Assembly (NCBI GenBank): GCA_029262335.1
Contig: JAJCZQ010000027.1
Coordinates: 1-64,000, forward strand
Direction of reading: 5' to 3'
DNA from: Deltaproteobacteria bacterium
Lineage (GTDB): Bacteria > Desulfobacterota_D > UBA1144 > Nemesobacterales > JAJCZQ01
Length of the DNA: 64,000 nucleotides
The translations under genes and the position numbers were made by a program. The notes below the pieces were generated by a model. The model did not search any database, had not been told where the DNA came from, and saw only the letters and a program-made list of their open reading frames with translations. Position 1 is the first letter of the stretch. Every line of letters begins with the position of its first letter. Of this stretch, positions 20,611-30,415 are shown in pieces.

Positions 20611-21126
20611 CTAACTCTCATTTGTTAAATGCTCAATAAGGTCTTTATGCTGGGGAAATAACTGTACAAGTTCGCTGCGGCTTCCGGGTTCAAAATCTTC
20701 AAAATCAAATGCAGGTGATACGGTTGTACCCATCAGTGCAAATTCCCCGCCCTCTAAAAGGGAACATCCCTGCCAGACCCCATTTGGCACAGTCATCTGG
20801 ATCCTCTGTCCCGCAAGAATATTATTGCCTAAAAAAACTATATTGGAGTTGCCGTTTGGATACAAAAGAAGCATCTGTACCGGATCACCCAGGTAAAAAT
20901 GGAATATCTCGTCTGATAATACCTTGTGAAGTATCCCGGTATCTTTTGAAGTTATCAGGAAATAAATAGCAGTTGAAATATGCTTATCCTTACCGTATCT
21001 CTCGGGAAGTCCGTCTTTTGATATCAACTCATCACTTCTGTAAGTTTCGTAGTAGAATCCGCCTTCTATATCCAGGGGTTTTAGTTTAAGTTGTGATATA
21101 AGAAGTTCTGGTGTCAGTTTATGCAT
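20611..21126 (-). CDS. Cupin-superfamily protein, DUF985
   Basis: LKPLDIEGGFYYETYRS...STAIYFLITSKDTGILHKVLSDEIFHFYLGDPVQMLLLYP...TVPNGVWQGCSLLEGGEFALMGTTVSPAFDFEDFE. Confidence 0.88.
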   Translation of the reverse strand: MHKLTPELLISQLKLKPLDIEGGFYYETYRSDELISKDGLPERYGKDKHISTAIYFLITSKDTGILHKVLSDEIFHFYLGDPVQMLLLYPNGNSNIVFLGNNILAGQRIQMTVPNGVWQGCSLLEGGEFALMGTTVSPAFDFEDFEPGSRSELVQLFPQHKDLIEHLTNES

Positions 21127-21238
21127 TATGTAATATCTCCGGGGGAATTAAATTAGAAATTTCAGATTACTATATTATTAATGTACATTTATATTACAAT
21201 TATAAAAACTAAACAAATATTTATTTCGGAGGAATTAG

Positions 21239-21643
21239 ATGGCTGACGAAAATGGAACAGACAATAAAGAGCAGCAGCCCCAGGAAGGCGGTGCCGGAGA
21301 TTTAATGACTTCCGTCACAATGGCCTTTAATATGGGCGTAGCTGCAAATCAGTCTATGGGCAAAACTAAAAGTGTTGCCGAAATTGCTCCTGAACTTGGC
21401 CAGCAAATCTATACTAACCTTGCCAATGCATACGGCGGCCAGTATGAAGAAGAATATCTCGCTGCAAACACGGAATATTTCCTCCAGATTGCACTGCTGG
21501 GTTATGTAATTCCTTCTGTTTGTTCATTCGAACCCGGGTTTAAAGACACTCTGTTTCAACTAATCGAAGCTAAGGCCAAAAAGATGAACCCCGAGGAAGG
21601 CTCTCCGATTGATACACCCCCTGATCCGGGCATAATAGTTTAG
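21239..21643 (+). CDS. Hypothetical protein
   Basis: 134-aa ORF with RBS ggagga; no family recognised. Confidence 0.7.
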   Translation: MADENGTDNKEQQPQEGGAGDLMTSVTMAFNMGVAANQSMGKTKSVAEIAPELGQQIYTNLANAYGGQYEEEYLAANTEYFLQIALLGYVIPSVCSFEPGFKDTLFQLIEAKAKKMNPEEGSPIDTPPDPGIIV

Positions 21644-21658
21644 AAATATTAAAAATTG

Positions 21659-21680
21659 TTACCATATCCTGATATGGTAA
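21659..21680. promoter_or_regulatory. 10-bp perfect inverted repeat (ttaccatatc-ct-gatatggtaa) in the aroA leader
   Basis: Read directly from the sequence; 12 nt before the GTG start of aroA. Confidence 0.45.
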
Positions 21681-21692
21681 TCTAAATTTTCC

Positions 21693-22982
21693 GTGGCAAA
21701 TACAACAATCAAAGGCATATCCGGCCCATTAGCGGGCGAAATTACTGCTCCAGGGGATAAATCCATATCTCACCGCTCTGTTATACTCGGCTCTCTTGCC
21801 GACGGAAGGTCAACCGTTCATGGTTTTTTAAAAAGTGAAGACACACTCTCGACGCTTAATGCATTCAGAAATATGGGTGTGGAAATTCATATGTCCCCAG
21901 AGATACTGGAGATAAAAGGCGTTGGTCTTTACGGGCTCAAAAAGGCTTCTGAAACGATTGATGCAGGTAATTCAGGAACAACCGCCCGTTTGCTGATGGG
22001 GCTTCTTAGCGGGCAGGATTTTATTTCGGAACTAACAGGTGATAAGTACCTAAAAAAACGCCCAATGCGGCGGGTTGTTGACCCTCTTTTACTGATGGGC
22101 GCGGATATCACGGGGGAAAATAACGGGGAGAACCTGCCCCTCACAATTACTGGCCAAAAGCTTAAGGCAATTAGATTTGAACTGCCCGTAGCAAGTGCCC
22201 AGGTTAAATCAGCCATAATCCTTGCCGGCCTTTTTGCTGATGGTGAAACAGAAATAATTGAACCACAGAAAACCAGGGACCATACAGAAAGAATGCTTGC
22301 CCATTTAGGCTCCCCTTTAAAAACAGACGACAAATCAATATATGTAAATGCAGTTGACAGATTAAACCCTTCGGAGCTTAACGTTCCTTCCGATATATCA
22401 TCTGCAGCCTTTTTTATAGTTGCCGCATTAATAAATAAAGGATCTGAAATAATACTAAAAAATGTTGGTTTAAATTCTGCCAGGACCGGAGTACTGGAAA
22501 TTCTTAGAAGAATGGGCGGGTCAATCGAGATTGAGGACAGAAGGTTGGAATGTGGTGAAGAAGTAGGAAACATTGTTGTAAAAAGCAGCGATCTGAAAGG
22601 CATTGAAATTAAAGGTGAAGATATTCCGCGCACAATTGATGAACTGCCTGTAATTGCTGCCGCAGCCTGTTTTGCCGAGGGACGTACGGTAATAACCGAA
22701 GCAGAAGAGCTTAGGGTAAAAGAAACAGACAGAATAAAGGCCGTTGTAACTGAATTTTCAAAGCTAAACGCCGATATTGAGGAGCTTGAGGACGGCATGA
22801 TTGTAAATGGAAACCGGCAGCTGAGGGGAAATATTTGTGACAGCTGGGGAGACCACAGAATAGCCATGTCCCTTGCAATTACAGCTACAATGTGTGAGGG
22901 AGAGACAACTATAAATAATTCTGAATGTGTAAATATTTCTTACCCCGAATTTTTTGATACACTTTCAAAATTGAGGGCATGA
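21693..22982 (+). CDS. aroA: 3-phosphoshikimate 1-carboxyvinyltransferase (EPSP synthase), GTG start
   Basis: GEITAPGDKSISHRSVILGSLADG, DAGNSGTTARLLMGLL, KKRPMRRVVDPL, SAQVKSAIILAGL, DIPRTIDELPVIA, VKETDRIKA, WGDHRIAMSLAI. Confidence 0.97.
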   Translation: MANTTIKGISGPLAGEITAPGDKSISHRSVILGSLADGRSTVHGFLKSEDTLSTLNAFRNMGVEIHMSPEILEIKGVGLYGLKKASETIDAGNSGTTARLLMGLLSGQDFISELTGDKYLKKRPMRRVVDPLLLMGADITGENNGENLPLTITGQKLKAIRFELPVASAQVKSAIILAGLFADGETEIIEPQKTRDHTERMLAHLGSPLKTDDKSIYVNAVDRLNPSELNVPSDISSAAFFIVAALINKGSEIILKNVGLNSARTGVLEILRRMGGSIEIEDRRLECGEEVGNIVVKSSDLKGIEIKGEDIPRTIDELPVIAAAACFAEGRTVITEAEELRVKETDRIKAVVTEFSKLNADIEELEDGMIVNGNRQLRGNICDSWGDHRIAMSLAITATMCEGETTINNSECVNISYPEFFDTLSKLRA

Positions 22983-23659
22983 TGCCTGAATCTGATAAAA
23001 TTATAACTATAGACGGCCCCGCGGGGTCAGGAAAAGGCACGGTTGCAAAACTGGTAGCTCAGAAGATTGGATATTCCTATCTCGATACCGGTGCAATGTA
23101 CCGTACTATTGCCCTGGCAGTGAGTGAAAAGCATATAAACATAGAAAATGAGTCAGAAATCGAAAGCGTTTTAAATGAGACAGAAATAAAAACTGAATAT
23201 AATAATACTAATTTGAATATATTTCTTAATAATAACGATGTTACAGACAAAATTCGTACACCTGAAATATCAAAACTTTCTTCAGATATTGCAAGGATTA
23301 AATCCGTAAGGAAGTTTCTAGTAAAATTGCAGCGTGAAATAGGCCTGAAGGGCAATATTGTTGTGGAAGGAAGAGATATGGGTACATATGTATTCCCCAA
23401 TGCTAAACACAAATTTTATCTTGATGCAACCGCGGAAGAAAGGGCAAAAAGGAGATATAAACAGCTAAAAGAGAAAAATAATGAAGAAGTTCATACATTT
23501 GAAGAGGTACTAAATGAAATTAAATCAAGGGACAAACAAGATATGGAAAGAAAAGAATCTCCCTTGCATCCGGCTCTGAATGCAGTCATAATAGATACAA
23601 CTAGCTTAACCCCAAGTGAGGTTGTGGTTAAAATACTTAAATCTACGGAGGCTGCATAA
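22979..23659 (+). CDS. cmk: Cytidylate kinase
   Basis: ITIDGPAGSGKGTVAKLVAQKIGYSYLDTGAMYRTIAL...VVEGRDMGTYVFP...RDKQDMERKESPLHPA; 4-bp overlap with aroA. Confidence 0.97.
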   Translation: MMPESDKIITIDGPAGSGKGTVAKLVAQKIGYSYLDTGAMYRTIALAVSEKHINIENESEIESVLNETEIKTEYNNTNLNIFLNNNDVTDKIRTPEISKLSSDIARIKSVRKFLVKLQREIGLKGNIVVEGRDMGTYVFPNAKHKFYLDATAEERAKRRYKQLKEKNNEEVHTFEEVLNEIKSRDKQDMERKESPLHPALNAVIIDTTSLTPSEVVVKILKSTEAA

Positions 23660-23811
23660 AAACAATACGGTAGTTTATAATCTGCCCTATGTTAATTCCC
23701 GTTATTAAGCAGACCACGAAATCCACTATTTATTCTAAATTAAAATTGATACTTCAGGCTTAACTTACTGTTGGTTCAAAAATTCACAATACAATAAAGG
23801 CGACGACGATC

Positions 23812-25512
23812 ATGGAAGAAAATAATATTCAAAATGCAGAAGAAAAAAGTTTCGAAGAACTGTTAAATGAAAACCTTGGTACAGCAGATGAAGACCAAAA
23901 GGGACGTCTTGTAACCGGTACTGTTGTCAGGATAGACAGAGATGTAGTTTTTGTTGATTTTGGATTTAAATCCGAAGGCATTATCCCAATTGAAGAGTTC
24001 AGGAACAAAAAAGGTGAAGTTGGTGCTGAAATAGGCCAGGAAGTTGAAGTCCTGATGGAAAAATCAGGTTCAGGACTGCCTCAGGTGTCCAAATCCAAAG
24101 CTGATCTATACAAAGAAAGAGACTTTATTAATACAGCTTTCACAGATAATCAGACCATCCAGGCTACAGCAGTTAATAAGATCAAGGGCGGATATCTTTG
24201 CAATATAGGGACTAATGCAAACATAAGTGCATTTTTACCTGCATCCCAGGTAGACCTCCATCCTGGTACTGAAGATATATCTGGTAAAGAAATCGAAGCA
24301 TTAATTATCCAAAATGATAATAACGGCATAGTAATTTCCAGAAGAAAACTTCTTGAAGGAATAAGAGAAGAACAAAGAAAGGAAACTCTTGCTGACCTTG
24401 AGGAAGGAAATGTTGTAGAGGGAGAGGTTTTCAGACTGATCGACAAAGGTGCTTTCATCGACATTGGCGGTCTGACTGCTTTTATACCTATCGGAGAAAT
24501 CTCATGGGGAAGAATCAAACACCCATCTGACGTCCTTGCCGTAAAAGAAAAAGTAAAGGTACAGATCCTTAAAATTGAAAATGAAGGTAACAGGATCACC
24601 GTAAGCCATAAGCTTACTACTGAAAATCCATGGGAACATATTAAAGAAAAATATATCCAGGGCACAAAAGTAACAGGAAAAGTTGTTTCAACTAAAGAAT
24701 TTGGTGTATTTGTAGAACTTGAACCGGGTGTTGAAGGCCTTATTCATGTCAGTGAACTTTCCTGGACAAGAAATTTTAAACACCCAAAAGAACTTGTAGA
24801 AATTGACAGTCCTGTTGAAGTTGTTGTGATTGAAGCAAATCCCCAGGATAGAAAGCTGTCCCTTAGTTTGAGGCAGATAGAAAAAAGCCCGTGGCAGATA
24901 TTTAAGGATGACAATAGTATCGGTGATGTCCTCACCGGGACAATAAAAAATATAAATGAACATGGCCTCTTTGTAGAAGTATCCGAAGACCTTGTTGGCC
25001 TTGTAAGGCCCGAAAACATATCATGGCTGGGTAAAGTAAATCCAGTAGAAGCTTATGAATCTACCAGGATCGGAGAGCAGATTGATGTTTCGCTTCTTCA
25101 TATTGATATTAAGAGCCAGAAAATTGCACTTGGAATCAAACAACTAATTGACGATCCATGGGAACTGGCCCGCAAGAAATACAAACAGGGCGAAACAACC
25201 GTAACCGGCAAAGTCAAAGAACTAAGGCCGAACGGCATGATAGTAGAGCTTGAAAATGATGTCGAAGGATTTTACAGAAACTCCGAACTCGGGCAAGAAG
25301 GCGAAACTGAAAAGAAATACAACGTCGGTGATGAAATTACCGGGCTTGTAATCAGTTTTGAAAAAAACAAACGCCAGGTGAACCTAAGTACCAAAAGACT
25401 TGTTGCCAAACAGGAAAAAGAAATTGTCTCTGATTTTATTTCATCACAGGGCGACAGCTCAGCTAAGCTTGGAGACATACTTGGAGAAAAACTGAAATCC
25501 CTGGACAGCTAA
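23812..25512 (+). CDS. rpsA: 30S ribosomal protein S1 (multiple S1/OB domains)
   Basis: Repeated S1 motifs, e.g. GTVVRIDRDVVFVDFGFKSEGIIP and GKVVSTKEFGVFVELEPGVEGLIHVSELSW. Confidence 0.96.
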   Translation: MEENNIQNAEEKSFEELLNENLGTADEDQKGRLVTGTVVRIDRDVVFVDFGFKSEGIIPIEEFRNKKGEVGAEIGQEVEVLMEKSGSGLPQVSKSKADLYKERDFINTAFTDNQTIQATAVNKIKGGYLCNIGTNANISAFLPASQVDLHPGTEDISGKEIEALIIQNDNNGIVISRRKLLEGIREEQRKETLADLEEGNVVEGEVFRLIDKGAFIDIGGLTAFIPIGEISWGRIKHPSDVLAVKEKVKVQILKIENEGNRITVSHKLTTENPWEHIKEKYIQGTKVTGKVVSTKEFGVFVELEPGVEGLIHVSELSWTRNFKHPKELVEIDSPVEVVVIEANPQDRKLSLSLRQIEKSPWQIFKDDNSIGDVLTGTIKNINEHGLFVEVSEDLVGLVRPENISWLGKVNPVEAYESTRIGEQIDVSLLHIDIKSQKIALGIKQLIDDPWELARKKYKQGETTVTGKVKELRPNGMIVELENDVEGFYRNSELGQEGETEKKYNVGDEITGLVISFEKNKRQVNLSTKRLVAKQEKEIVSDFISSQGDSSAKLGDILGEKLKSLDS

Positions 25513-25527
25513 AATGAGGCGTGCAGT

Positions 25528-26409
25528 TTGAAAAAATTTTTCTTTGTATTCCTAGGTCTGTTAATTCTGTTTACTGCATATTCTGCAGGAACCCGCAGCG
25601 GTTCTTCGGGCAGTAAGTTCAGCTTTGGCAGCAAGGACAAAGTAGCCGTATTAACAATACAGGATGTAATAATTGACTCGGACAAGTACCTTGAAAGCCT
25701 AAACAAGATCAGAAAAAACAACTCAGTAAAAGCAATCGTTGTCCGCATCAACTCACCGGGCGGCGCAGTTGGCCCATCCCAGGAAATTTATTCCGAACTT
25801 GAAAATATTAAAGAGAAGTTCCCCGTAGTAGCCAGCATGGGAGCAGTCGCTGCTTCCGGAGGTTATTATATAGCCTGTGCTGCGGACACTATTTATGCAA
25901 ACCCCGGAACTATCACGGGAAGCATTGGAGTGATAGCACAGTTCCTTAGTTATAAAGACCTTCTTGACTGGGCAAAAGTAGATGTGGAAGTAATTAAAAG
26001 CGGCAAGTTCAAAGATGTGGGTTCCCCGTTCCGTACTATGAACGAAGAAGATAAAAAGTATTTCCAGAAGCTTATAGACAATGTATTTGACCAGTTTAAA
26101 TCTACCGTTGCGGTTACCAGGGATTTAAACAAAGAGCAGGTAAACACGATAGCAGACGGAAGGGTATTTTCCGGAGAGCAGGCACAGGGCCTTAACCTAG
26201 TTGACGAACTTGGGAATCTGAATGATGCAATAGCTTTTGCAGCCAAACAGGGCGGCATTGAAGGTGACCCGGAATTAGTCCATTACCCGGAAAAGAAATC
26301 AGCACTTCAGGAACTGCTTTCAACAAAACTGAGTTTAACCAATAGAATTTCCAATTTTCCTATTTCCAATAGTTTTGGACTTTTTTATATAGTGGATATA
26401 ATTCATTAA
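25528..26409 (+). CDS. sppA: Signal peptide peptidase SppA (S49), TTG start
   Basis: N-terminal TM; VRINSPGGAVGPSQEIY, VVASMGAVAASGGYYIACAADTIYANPGTITGSIGVI, GRVFSGEQAQGLNLVDELG. Confidence 0.94.
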   Translation: MKKFFFVFLGLLILFTAYSAGTRSGSSGSKFSFGSKDKVAVLTIQDVIIDSDKYLESLNKIRKNNSVKAIVVRINSPGGAVGPSQEIYSELENIKEKFPVVASMGAVAASGGYYIACAADTIYANPGTITGSIGVIAQFLSYKDLLDWAKVDVEVIKSGKFKDVGSPFRTMNEEDKKYFQKLIDNVFDQFKSTVAVTRDLNKEQVNTIADGRVFSGEQAQGLNLVDELGNLNDAIAFAAKQGGIEGDPELVHYPEKKSALQELLSTKLSLTNRISNFPISNSFGLFYIVDIIH

Positions 26410-26468
26410 TCCATCTATATTTTATTTATAATATAGAAGTGACGATCGTAAATAAGAAGAGGTGATAT

Positions 26469-26846
26469 ATGAAATATATAAAATTAATCATTGTTGCATT
26501 GCTCATACTGATTGTATTTTTAGCTATTTTCCAGAACCAGGAAATGTTTAACGACCAGTATAAATTCCAGCTTGACCTTAAAGTATATGAAACCCCGGCA
26601 TATTATGTAAAAAATTATGCACTTATAGGTATTGCCTTTGTATTTGGAGTTATTCTCTCTGCTTTTCTCGGGATTTTCAGCTCTTCAAAGAAAAGAGGTG
26701 AAGTTAAATCCAAGAACCAGAGAATTAAAGAACTTGAAAAAGAGATTTCCAATATGCAGTCAGGAAGTGCATTTAACAATCAGCAAACGCAGCCTGAAAC
26801 CTCAACCAGTACGGGTTCATCAGGATTTAGCAGCCCTTCCGGTTAA
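26469..26846 (+). CDS. LapA/DUF1049-like two-TM membrane protein
   Basis: N-terminal TM + FQNQE motif, second TM, C-terminal coiled coil QRIKELEKEISNMQ. Confidence 0.65.
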   Translation: MKYIKLIIVALLILIVFLAIFQNQEMFNDQYKFQLDLKVYETPAYYVKNYALIGIAFVFGVILSAFLGIFSSSKKRGEVKSKNQRIKELEKEISNMQSGSAFNNQQTQPETSTSTGSSGFSSPSG

Positions 26847-26849
26847 AAA

Positions 26850-27764
26850 ATGAAAACAATTCAAAAACCCGCCTGGATCAAAGCAAAAATTCCCGGCGGC
26901 AAGAACTACAACCACCTTAAGAACCTCGTAAAGGAACTAAATCTAAATACTGTCTGTGCGGAAGCCAAGTGTCCCAATATCGGCGAATGCTGGGGCGCAG
27001 GCACACTTACTTTTATGATCCTCGGCGATACGTGTACAAGAAGCTGCGGCTTTTGCCATGTAAAGACCGGTAAGGGCGGAGAGCTTGACTGGGAAGAACC
27101 GGCAAGGGTTGCAGAAGCCGTAAAAAAACTTTCTGAGAACAATGCCCACATAAAGCACCTTGTTATCACATCTATCAACCGTGATGACAAAAACTATGAA
27201 AGTGCCTGTATATTCGCAGAAACCATAAATAAAGTAAGAATTGTCAATCCGAAAATTAAACTTGAAGTCCTTATCCCTGATTTTAAGGGAGAAAATCATG
27301 CAATTGATGAAGTCATTGAGGCAAGGCCGGACATATTAAATCATAATATAGAAACAGTCCCAAGGCTCTATAACCATCCCCAGATTACGCAGTCTGGAAA
27401 AACAAGGTACGTTAGGCCCCAGGCTGACTACAACAGATCACTTGACCTGCTGGAAAGGTCTAAGCAAAGCGGCCTTTTAACCAAGACCGGCATTATGCTT
27501 GGGCTCGGAGAATCTTATGAAGAGGTAATTGAAACGCTCAACGATCTTAATCGTAGGGACTGTGATATTGTGACAATTGGCCAGTATCTCCAGCCTACAT
27601 TAGACCACATACCTGTTTCCAGGTTTTATCATCCTACAGAATTCGAATCTTTAAAACAGTACGGTGAAAAAGTAATCGGTATTCCTCATATTGAGTCAGG
27701 GCCGCTTGTCAGAAGTTCCTATCACGCTGAAAAGCAGCTTATTAAACTAACAAACAATGGATAA
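26850..27764 (+). CDS. lipA: Lipoyl synthase
   Basis: CAEAKCPNIGECWGAGTLTFMILGDTCTRSCGFCHVKTG (auxiliary and radical-SAM cysteine motifs), LVITSINRDD, ETVPRLY, GIMLGLGE, RSSYHAEK. Confidence 0.98.
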   Translation: MKTIQKPAWIKAKIPGGKNYNHLKNLVKELNLNTVCAEAKCPNIGECWGAGTLTFMILGDTCTRSCGFCHVKTGKGGELDWEEPARVAEAVKKLSENNAHIKHLVITSINRDDKNYESACIFAETINKVRIVNPKIKLEVLIPDFKGENHAIDEVIEARPDILNHNIETVPRLYNHPQITQSGKTRYVRPQADYNRSLDLLERSKQSGLLTKTGIMLGLGESYEEVIETLNDLNRRDCDIVTIGQYLQPTLDHIPVSRFYHPTEFESLKQYGEKVIGIPHIESGPLVRSSYHAEKQLIKLTNNG

Positions 27765-28137
27765 AGAAAATAAGGCAAAGAATGTTTTAGGAGGCGAACT
27801 GCTTGAATGCAGTTCCGACCCTCTGACCGGTTTTTTCAGGGACGGCTGCTGCAACACAAATGAGCAGGACATCGGCCGTCATGTAGTTTGCGTAGAGCTA
27901 ACCGAAGAGTTCCTTGAATTTTCAAAAAGCCGGGGCAATGACCTCTCCACACCTAAACCTGAATACGAATTTCCCGGTTTAAAGGGAGGAGACAGGTGGT
28001 GCCTTTGTGCACTAAGGTGGCAGGAAGCGCTTGAGGCCGGCAAAGCCCCCCAGCTCTATCTTCAGGCTACCCATGAATCAGCCCTGGAGGTCCTTTCTTT
28101 GGAAGACCTCAAAAAATATGCAATAGATTTAATCTGA
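27757..28137 (+). CDS. DUF2237 family protein
   Basis: NVLGGELLECSSDPLTGFFRDGCCNTNEQDIGRHVVCVELTEEFLEFSKSRGNDLSTP...GDRWCLCALRWQEAL...ATHESAL. Confidence 0.9.
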   Translation: MDKENKAKNVLGGELLECSSDPLTGFFRDGCCNTNEQDIGRHVVCVELTEEFLEFSKSRGNDLSTPKPEYEFPGLKGGDRWCLCALRWQEALEAGKAPQLYLQATHESALEVLSLEDLKKYAIDLI

Positions 28138-28181
28138 TCCTATTGATTATTCCGTATTAATAATTAACCTCATATTCCGTA

Positions 28182-29390
28182 ATGAAATACGTAATCCTTC
28201 AGGGCGATGGTATGCCCGATCACAAACTACCGGAACTTGGTAATAAGACCCCTCTTGAGGCAGCGGATACTCCTAATCTGGACTTTATTGCCAAAAGAGC
28301 AGAAACATTTGGTATGGCTAAAACCATTCCCGAGGGACTTCCCCCCGGAAGTGATGTAGGAAACCTGGCTGTACTGGGATATGATCCAACTGTCTATTAC
28401 ACCGGGAGGTCTCCGCTTGAAGCAGCGAGTATCGGCGTAGAGCTTGAACCAAACGATGTTACACTTAGATGCAACCTTGTTACTCTTGGTGATGAAGATG
28501 GCAATACAGTAATGGCTGACTATAGCGCCGGCCATATTTCAACCGAGGAAGCAGAAGAACTAATTGATGCAATAAAAAATGAACTTGACCAGGACGGATT
28601 AATATTTCACCCCGGCATAAGCTACCGTCATCTTTTGGTTTGGTCCGGCGGAAATAAAGACGTAGCAACAACACCGCCTCATGATATTTCAGGGAAGGTA
28701 ATAGACCCTCATATACCCGTAGGTGAGGGTTCCGATAAACTAAACGAACTTATTATAAAATCACGTGAAATACTCAAAGACCATCCTGTAAATAAAAAGA
28801 GGGTCGAAAGAGGTGAAAACCCTGCCACAAGCATCTGGCTCTGGGGCCAGGGCACTGCCCCCAAAATGCCAACCCTTGAAGAACTTTACGGAATAACCGG
28901 TTCAGTTATTTCTGCAGTGGATCTCGTTAAGGGTATCGGCCATTATGCAAAAATGGATGTTATTGATGTTCCCGGTGCTACCGGATACCTCGATACAAAC
29001 TACGAAGGCAAAGTGGACTATGCAATTGAGTCATTAAATAACTGCGACCTTACCATGATCCATATCGAATCAACTGATGAGACGGGCCACGTCGGGAAAG
29101 CAGAGCTTAAAGTACAGGCAGTGGAAGATTTTGATAAAAGGGTTGTAGGAAGGGTACTCGAAAAAATTAAACAGTTTAAAGACTACAGGATACTTGTAAT
29201 GTCAGACCACCCTACCCCGATTGATATCAGGACACACACAAGTGACCCGGTGCCTTTTGCAATCCTGGATTCATCTGATGAATCTCTTAAAAACGACAGT
29301 AATCTCTATACTGAAGATTCAGCAACTGATTCTGATACTTTTATTGAAGACGGCTGGAAACTGATGAGCATGCTTCTTAAAAAAAATTAA
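28182..29390 (+). CDS. apgM: Cofactor-independent phosphoglycerate mutase (ApgM family)
   Basis: MKYVILQGDGMPDHKLPELGNKTPLEAADTPNLDFIA...PPGSDVGNLAVLGYDP...HIESTDETGHVG...VMSDHPTPI. Confidence 0.94.
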   Translation: MKYVILQGDGMPDHKLPELGNKTPLEAADTPNLDFIAKRAETFGMAKTIPEGLPPGSDVGNLAVLGYDPTVYYTGRSPLEAASIGVELEPNDVTLRCNLVTLGDEDGNTVMADYSAGHISTEEAEELIDAIKNELDQDGLIFHPGISYRHLLVWSGGNKDVATTPPHDISGKVIDPHIPVGEGSDKLNELIIKSREILKDHPVNKKRVERGENPATSIWLWGQGTAPKMPTLEELYGITGSVISAVDLVKGIGHYAKMDVIDVPGATGYLDTNYEGKVDYAIESLNNCDLTMIHIESTDETGHVGKAELKVQAVEDFDKRVVGRVLEKIKQFKDYRILVMSDHPTPIDIRTHTSDPVPFAILDSSDESLKNDSNLYTEDSATDSDTFIEDGWKLMSMLLKKN

Positions 29391-29573
29391 TCTTCGGTTT
29401 GTGATTGCACTGGGATTAAATAGATTTAAAAAAAGGGAAACCAATCATTAGCATGTGCTGCTCTTCGCTGTTTTTTGTAAGTTGCTGGGTTTATTGGAAT
29501 GTTTGTTGAGTTTTAGGTTGAGAATAATTTTCTTTGTATGGTTATTACAACTTAATAAAAACGATATTATTCA

Positions 29574-30080
29574 TTATATACTTTTCTTTACTACTGTTTT
29601 TTGCATTAATATATTATTTGGATAACTAATTACATTGTCTTCAGAATCTTCTAGAATAACATTAAAAAGTGTCATATCTATAATTTTTCCTTCAATTGTA
29701 TTATCACCGTCAAGAATTTGGACGTTGTCATCTATCTTAAATGGGCAAGAGGTAAATAAAATTATGCTTGATGTTATATTGCTAAGAATGGACCATGATG
29801 CAAATAGAGCTACACCTACTATAGTAAAAAAAGTTGTTGCAAAGATAAATATACCACTGTAATTAATCCCCCAGATAACCGACATAAAAACAAGAAAAAG
29901 TATGAATGATAATAAACGTGATATTTTAATTATATAAATTGTTCTTCTAAGTTTTATATCTTTTTCCTTACGAAAGTGATCAATTGTTTTTTTTAAATAT
30001 TTAAGAAAAATTATTATAGAGAGTAAAACTGCTAGAGATATAATTAAATTAACAAGATTAGAATTAATGAAATTTGCCAT
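29574..30080 (-). CDS. Minimal MscS-type mechanosensitive channel protein (TM + beta domain, no C-terminal alpha/beta domain)
   Basis: FFTIVGVALFASWSILSNITSSIILFTSCPFKIDDNVQILDGDNTIEGKIIDMTLFNVILEDSEDNVISYPNNILMQKTV. Confidence 0.8.
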   Translation of the reverse strand: MANFINSNLVNLIISLAVLLSIIIFLKYLKKTIDHFRKEKDIKLRRTIYIIKISRLLSFILFLVFMSVIWGINYSGIFIFATTFFTIVGVALFASWSILSNITSSIILFTSCPFKIDDNVQILDGDNTIEGKIIDMTLFNVILEDSEDNVISYPNNILMQKTVVKKSI

Positions 30081-30415
30081 ATTTATTTAAACTTAACTAA
30101 ATAACTTTTATATATTTTGAATTTAGTTCAAACCCAAATACATTAAATAAAGTTTTAACCCGGATTAACCTTATCTTTTAATTATTATTTGAATATACCT
30201 GCCCTTATACTACTTAATAGGTACAAATTACATTATTCTACTCAAATAAGATTTTATATTTCTTGCAAATAGTCACTTTTCTTTTTACCCATCTACTTTG
30301 ATTAAATCATAATCAAGAAATGTCTCAAAGATATTATTGTTCAAAGGGCTAAAATAAAGGTAATTATATGATGTTGTTATAAATAATAGATTATTTATGA
30401 GGAACTAAATAATAA

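Noticed and set aside
21929-22867. 312-aa minus-strand ORF
   Set aside because: Entirely antisense to the unambiguous aroA; low-complexity Ser/Ile-rich translation typical of a shadow ORF
24150-24665. 171-aa minus-strand ORF
   Set aside because: Antisense to rpsA, no motifs
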